A stretch of DNA of 64,000 bases from Longimicrobiaceae bacterium. GTDB lineage: Bacteria; Gemmatimonadota; Gemmatimonadetes; Longimicrobiales; Longimicrobiaceae. Position 1 is the first letter of the stretch. Every line of letters begins with the position of its first letter. The translations under genes and the position numbers were made by a program. The stretch is taken from assembly GCA_030146875.1 (NCBI GenBank), contig JASLAX010000007.1, positions 1-64,000 on the forward strand, read 5' to 3'. Below are positions 61,014 to 64,000 of the stretch, in pieces. The notes beneath the pieces were generated by a model that did no database searches, was not told the origin of the DNA, and saw nothing but the letters and a program-made list of their open reading frames with translations.

Positions 61014-61496
61014 CGGACATCCGCAGGGCCGCCGCGGGGACGTCCGAGAACGTCGACGTATCTCCGGCCGCTCCGCATCGCGCGGGCGCCGATCCACCGC
61101 CAGCAGGTGCGGAGAAACGGACGCGAGCACGGATCCACCGCCAGGATGCGCGGCGTAGCGGGCGTCCGGAGGCCGCGGCTCAGCCTGCGAACGACTTCGC
61201 GGCTGGGAACGGCACGAAGTCCGCCTGCGCGGACTCCCCCGTCCGCGGCATCCCACCCGTGCGCCCGCGTGCGCCTTTCGTCCGCGGCGTCCCGTCGTCG
61301 CCCGAAGGCCAGTCACCCCTCTCCCCTTGTGGGGGAGGGGACGGGGGAGGGGGGTGCGGCCGGTCGGCGGACGCTTGCGGGACCCGACGGATCCGCCGTA
61401 CGCATGCGGCGGCAAGCCGCCGCCAGAATTCGCCGTCTGGAACCACGAGGAAAGTCCGCGGGGCGGACTCGGCTTCCCCGCCAGGCTTCGCCCTCC
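61014..61496. repeat. Repeat-rich intergenic region with two REP-like copies of the RAYT ends
   Basis: The segment 61181-61235 is a close copy (about 47 of 55 bases, by eye) of the left repeat of the RAYT element at 30735, ending in a GTCCGC-CTGC-GCGGAC hairpin. A more diverged copy in the same orientation lies at about 61424-61468, with GTCCGC-GGG-GCGGAC. Between them is a C-rich/G-rich hairpin near 61316-61345. GATCCACCGCCAG occurs twice at 61090-61143. No gene is supported here. Confidence 0.75.
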
Positions 61497-62243
61497 TCAG
61501 ATGCTCCGCACCGAGAGGCGCACCACGTCCTCCACCTCCATCGTCTCCGCCACGTAGAACGGCTCCCCGTACTCCGTCCGGATCAGCGACCCGTAGCGGG
61601 CGGCGTGCATCCGCACCTGGTCGTACAGGGGGCGGTCGCCGCCGGGGAAGACCTCGCCTCCCCACGTCTTGCCGTCGAACTGCGACGAGTAGCAGCGCAC
61701 CGCCTCCATCTTACGCTCCATGAACTCCGTCACGTCCACCACGAAGCTCGGCTTCACCGGGTCTTCGCGGTAGGTGAGCGTGTAGAGGATCTTGTGCGGC
61801 CGGTGCGGGGCGCCGGGAGCGTCGAGCTTCGCCAGGCCGGCCAGGAAGCACGCGTCGTAGGCGAGCTGCGAGCCCACGCGGTGGTCGGGGTGGCGGCCGT
61901 TGATGTAGGGAAGGATCACCACGCGCGGCCGGAAGGCGCGGATGAGCCCCGCCACCCTCGCCCGCGTCTCCGGCGTGTTCTCCACCCCCGCGTCGGGAAG
62001 CCCGGCGTTGCGCCGCGCCGTCACCCCCAGCACCCGCGCCGCCGCCTCGGCCTCGTCCCCGCGCAGGGCCGCGCTGCCGTCCGTCCCGCGCTCTCCCGCC
62101 GTGAGGTCCAGGATCCCCACGCGGTGCCCCTGCGCGGCCGCGCGCGCCAGCGTGCCCCCGCAGGTGAGCTCCACGTCGTCGCGGTGCGCGGCGATGGCCA
62201 GCAGGTCCACCGGCGGGGCCAGTTCGTTCGTCGTCTCGGTCAA
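61497..62243 (-). CDS. bshB1: PIG-L-family deacetylase, BshB1 type
   Basis: This 248-aa zinc hydrolase resembles N-acetylglucosaminyl-malate deacetylase of bacillithiol synthesis. The zinc motif AHPDD reads AHRDD here (H20, D22/D23), with the downstream GRHPDH intact; other family marks are DLTAGERGT and RAGLPDAG-like NAGLPDAGVENT, and YSSQF near the C-terminus is typical of BshB1. It removes acetyl from GlcNAc-malate to give the amine used by BshC. Other bsh genes are not seen in the window. The Pro-to-Arg change in the first motif is unusual. Confidence 0.85.
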   Translation of the reverse strand: MTETTNELAPPVDLLAIAAHRDDVELTCGGTLARAAAQGHRVGILDLTAGERGTDGSAALRGDEAEAAARVLGVTARRNAGLPDAGVENTPETRARVAGLIRAFRPRVVILPYINGRHPDHRVGSQLAYDACFLAGLAKLDAPGAPHRPHKILYTLTYREDPVKPSFVVDVTEFMERKMEAVRCYSSQFDGKTWGGEVFPGGDRPLYDQVRMHAARYGSLIRTEYGEPFYVAETMEVEDVVRLSVRSI

Positions 62244-62562
62244 GGGCGTGCGCGTGGGTCGGAAGGGGTCCGCGCCGGGCCCGGCGCCGCGGGGACGCTA
62301 CCTCCTCGCGCCCCCCGCCGCAACCCGGCGGCACGGGTGCGTCGCCCTCCGGCGGCAAAGGGTGGGCATCGCAAGTCGGCTCGTGTACGCGGCAACGACG
62401 TCCCGTTCTCCTCCGCGCACTCCGTGTACACCCCGAACTCCGCGTCCCCCCCTCCTCCCATCGGCACGAGACGCAAGCCCGCGGAACGCCGGAGCCGAGA
62501 ACGAAGAGGCGGCGCGACCCGGGGGATCGCGCCGCCTCTCTCCGTCGGTCCGGCCGAGGCCG
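62244..62562. other. Intergenic region containing a terminator
   Basis: In 319 bp between the deacetylase start and the ABC permease stop, the only clear structure is the hairpin at 62505-62539. No gene is supported. Confidence 0.5.
62505..62539 (-). terminator. Terminator of the MacB-type permease operon
   Basis: A perfect 13-bp stem (62505-62517 with 62527-62539) with a 9-base loop lies 24 bases beyond the permease stop on the minus strand; the transcript then reads UCGUUCUCGG. Confidence 0.8.
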
Positions 62563-63801
62563 CTACTCGTAGCGCAGGGCCTCCACCGGGTCGAGCCGGG
62601 CCGCCTTGTTGGCCGGGTACAGGCCGAACGCGATGCCGCCGATGGCGGCCATCATCAGCGACGCCACGACCGCCCAGAGCGGGACGGCGGCGGGGATGGG
62701 CGTGTACTGCTTGACGAGCCAGCTCAGGAAGGTGGCGATGGCCAGGCCGATGGCGCCGCCGATCACCGTAACGGTCATCGACTCCACCAGGAACTGCCAG
62801 AGGATCTCGCGGCGGGTGGCGCCCAGCGCCTTGCGCACGCCGATCTCGCGCGTCCGCTCGGTCACCGAGATCATCATGATCCCCACCACGCCCACCCCGC
62901 CCACCAGCAGCCCGATGGAAGACAGGATGGTGAGCACGATGAAGAACACGCCGGTGAGCTTGTTGAACATGTCCGCCATCGCCTGCTGCTTCACCACGGC
63001 GAAGTTCTCCTGCTCGCCCGGCCGCAGCCCGCGCGACGCCCGCAGCGTCACCGTCACGTCGTCGATCGCCTTCTGCTGGGCCACCCCGTCCTCGGGGACC
63101 ACCAGCAGCGCCATCCAGTCCGGGTTGGCTCCCACCCGCTTGATCGCGGTGGTGGGGGGCACCACGGCCCAGTTGGTCTGCGCGGCGCTGAAGACGTTCT
63201 CCTTCATCTTGTAGACGCCGACCACCTCGAACTGCTCCTGCCCCACGCGCACCATCTTCCCCACGGCCGAGCCGCTCGGGAAGAGCTGGTCCGCCAGGTC
63301 GTAGGAGAGCACGACCACCCCCGCCGAGCGCGCGTCGTCGGCCGGCAGGAAGTTGCGGCCCTGCTGGAAGTCGCCGAGCGAGTAGTCCGTCCACTCGGCG
63401 GAACGCCCCATGATCTGCACGCCGGACACGGACTTGGACCCGGCGCGCATGGTGCCGCCGGCGTTCACCGCCACGGCCACCGTCTTGACGCTGGGCAGGT
63501 TGGAGATCAGCGCCGCCTCCTGGAACGTGAGGGGCGGCTTCCCCTCCCAGGGCGGCCTGTCGGAGCCGTCCGACATCTGGAGCTGCGTGTTGTCGAAGCG
63601 GTCCACGATGAAGTTGTTCGGGCCGATGGCCGAGAACATCTCCATCACCGACGACCGGAAGCCGCCGATGGCCGCGGCCATGGTCACCACGGTGATCACG
63701 CCGATCACGATCCCCAGGATCGTCAGGAACGCGCGCACCTTGTTGGAGCGCAGCGCGTCCAGCGCGATCATCACGCCCTCGCGGGCGGCGGTGATGTTCA
63801 T
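62563..63801 (-). CDS. MacB/FtsX-family ABC transporter permease
   Basis: This 412-aa permease of the MacB type has an N-terminal membrane helix (FLTILGIVIGVITVVTMAAA), a large periplasmic MacB_PCD domain (about 45-280), and three C-terminal helices forming the FtsX core, with the signature ISVTERTREIGVRKALGATRREILWQFLVES. Such proteins use ATP in the cytoplasm to drive periplasmic mechanics, exporting lipoproteins, peptides or siderophores. It lies 3 bases after a second permease gene, so the two form a heterodimer or belong to one operon whose ATPase lies outside the window. Confidence 0.93.
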   Translation of the reverse strand: MNITAAREGVMIALDALRSNKVRAFLTILGIVIGVITVVTMAAAIGGFRSSVMEMFSAIGPNNFIVDRFDNTQLQMSDGSDRPPWEGKPPLTFQEAALISNLPSVKTVAVAVNAGGTMRAGSKSVSGVQIMGRSAEWTDYSLGDFQQGRNFLPADDARSAGVVVLSYDLADQLFPSGSAVGKMVRVGQEQFEVVGVYKMKENVFSAAQTNWAVVPPTTAIKRVGANPDWMALLVVPEDGVAQQKAIDDVTVTLRASRGLRPGEQENFAVVKQQAMADMFNKLTGVFFIVLTILSSIGLLVGGVGVVGIMMISVTERTREIGVRKALGATRREILWQFLVESMTVTVIGGAIGLAIATFLSWLVKQYTPIPAAVPLWAVVASLMMAAIGGIAFGLYPANKAARLDPVEALRYE

Positions 63802-63804
63802 CGG

Positions 63805-64000
63805 CTACTCCTTCCGCAGGGCGACGATGGGGTCCAGGCGCGAGGCCCGGTACGCCGGGTACACCCCGGCGAGCAGCCCCACCCCGATCCCCAGCCCGAT
63901 CGCCAGCCCGATCGAGTACGGGGCCACGCGGGCCGGCATGGGCGACACGGCGGCGATCAGCATGGCCAGCCCCGCGCCCAGCCCGATCCCCAGCACACCG
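63805..64000 (-). CDS. MacB/FtsX-family ABC permease, C-terminal part (runs off window)
   Basis: Only the last 64 codons are visible: two hydrophobic stretches (GIGLGAGLAMLIAAVSP and GLAIGLGIGVGLLAGVYP) and the family's final motif YPAYRASRLDPIVALRKE, which closely matches the end of the neighbouring permease (YPANKAARLDPVEALRYE). The start is beyond 64000. Confidence 0.9.
   Translation of the reverse strand, partial: GVLGIGLGAGLAMLIAAVSPMPARVAPYSIGLAIGLGIGVGLLAGVYPAYRASRLDPIVALRKE

Noticed and set aside
61316..61351. C-rich then G-rich tract considered as a CRISPR or tandem repeat
   Set aside because: It is a single imperfect hairpin with no periodic repeats or spacers; no CRISPR array was seen anywhere in the window.

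Overview
The window is bacterial chromosome with about 70% GC and densely packed genes. GTG and TTG starts are frequent. The gene content points to Gemmatimonadota, most likely a Longimicrobium relative: a BTAD-type regulator fused to TPR-like repeats, an orphan Cys-rich peptide with a KLSLDVDDLEV leader, MglA/roadblock proteins beside dnaX-ybaB-recR, and paired M16 peptidases. This is inference from gene content; there is no rRNA gene to confirm it. I saw no rRNA, tRNA or CRISPR array.

Layout. 1-140 is the end of an IS5-type element abutting the msrB terminator. 0.2-9.2 kb is a run of small stress and regulatory units: msrB, a MarR gene with a flavin-dependent oxidoreductase, a VOC/TetR divergent pair, an M23 peptidase, a quinone oxidoreductase, an MFS/LysR divergent pair and a lipoprotein. 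9.3-10.9 kb is a visibly lower-GC patch with a MltR-like gene and a broken gene, bracketed by two identical 30-bp palindromes. 11.4-17.6 kb holds a large BTAD regulator and two secreted beta-rich proteins. 17.7-21.4 kb is a histidine kinase, double-KaiC ATPase and response regulator operon on the minus strand. 22.2-27.9 kb has wrbA and a four-gene BMP-type nucleoside ABC importer, bracketed by a GC-rich dispersed repeat. 28.1-31.3 kb has a frameshifted hydrolase, the orphan peptide, dtd, maf and an IS200/RAYT-like element with long inverted repeats. 31.4-33.4 kb has a cupin, a methyltransferase and an isochorismatase. 33.5-38.5 kb is a sensory cluster: a LOV-domain hybrid kinase diverging from a LytS-type kinase, a lipoprotein and a catalytically degenerate LytS paralogue.

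38.6-48.5 kb holds an active/inactive M16 peptidase pair, the housekeeping run prs-rplY-pth, an unusual membrane pyrophosphatase homologue, ychF and small exported proteins. 49-57.3 kb is a long plus-strand housekeeping block: dnaX-ybaB-recR, a small anchored protein, roadblock protein, mglA, pgsA, hydrolase, grpE, dnaJ. 57.4-64 kb is mostly minus strand: a putative Cys peptidase, a cysteine desulfurase-mnmA sulfur-transfer operon, a HIRAN-like gene, REP-like repeats matching the RAYT ends, a BshB1-type deacetylase and MacB-type ABC permeases running off the window.

The strongest leads are the LOV kinase next to the kinase/pseudokinase pair, the pyrophosphatase homologue with altered catalytic residues, the orphan RiPP-like peptide, the RAYT-REP family, and the two matched MarR operator palindromes.
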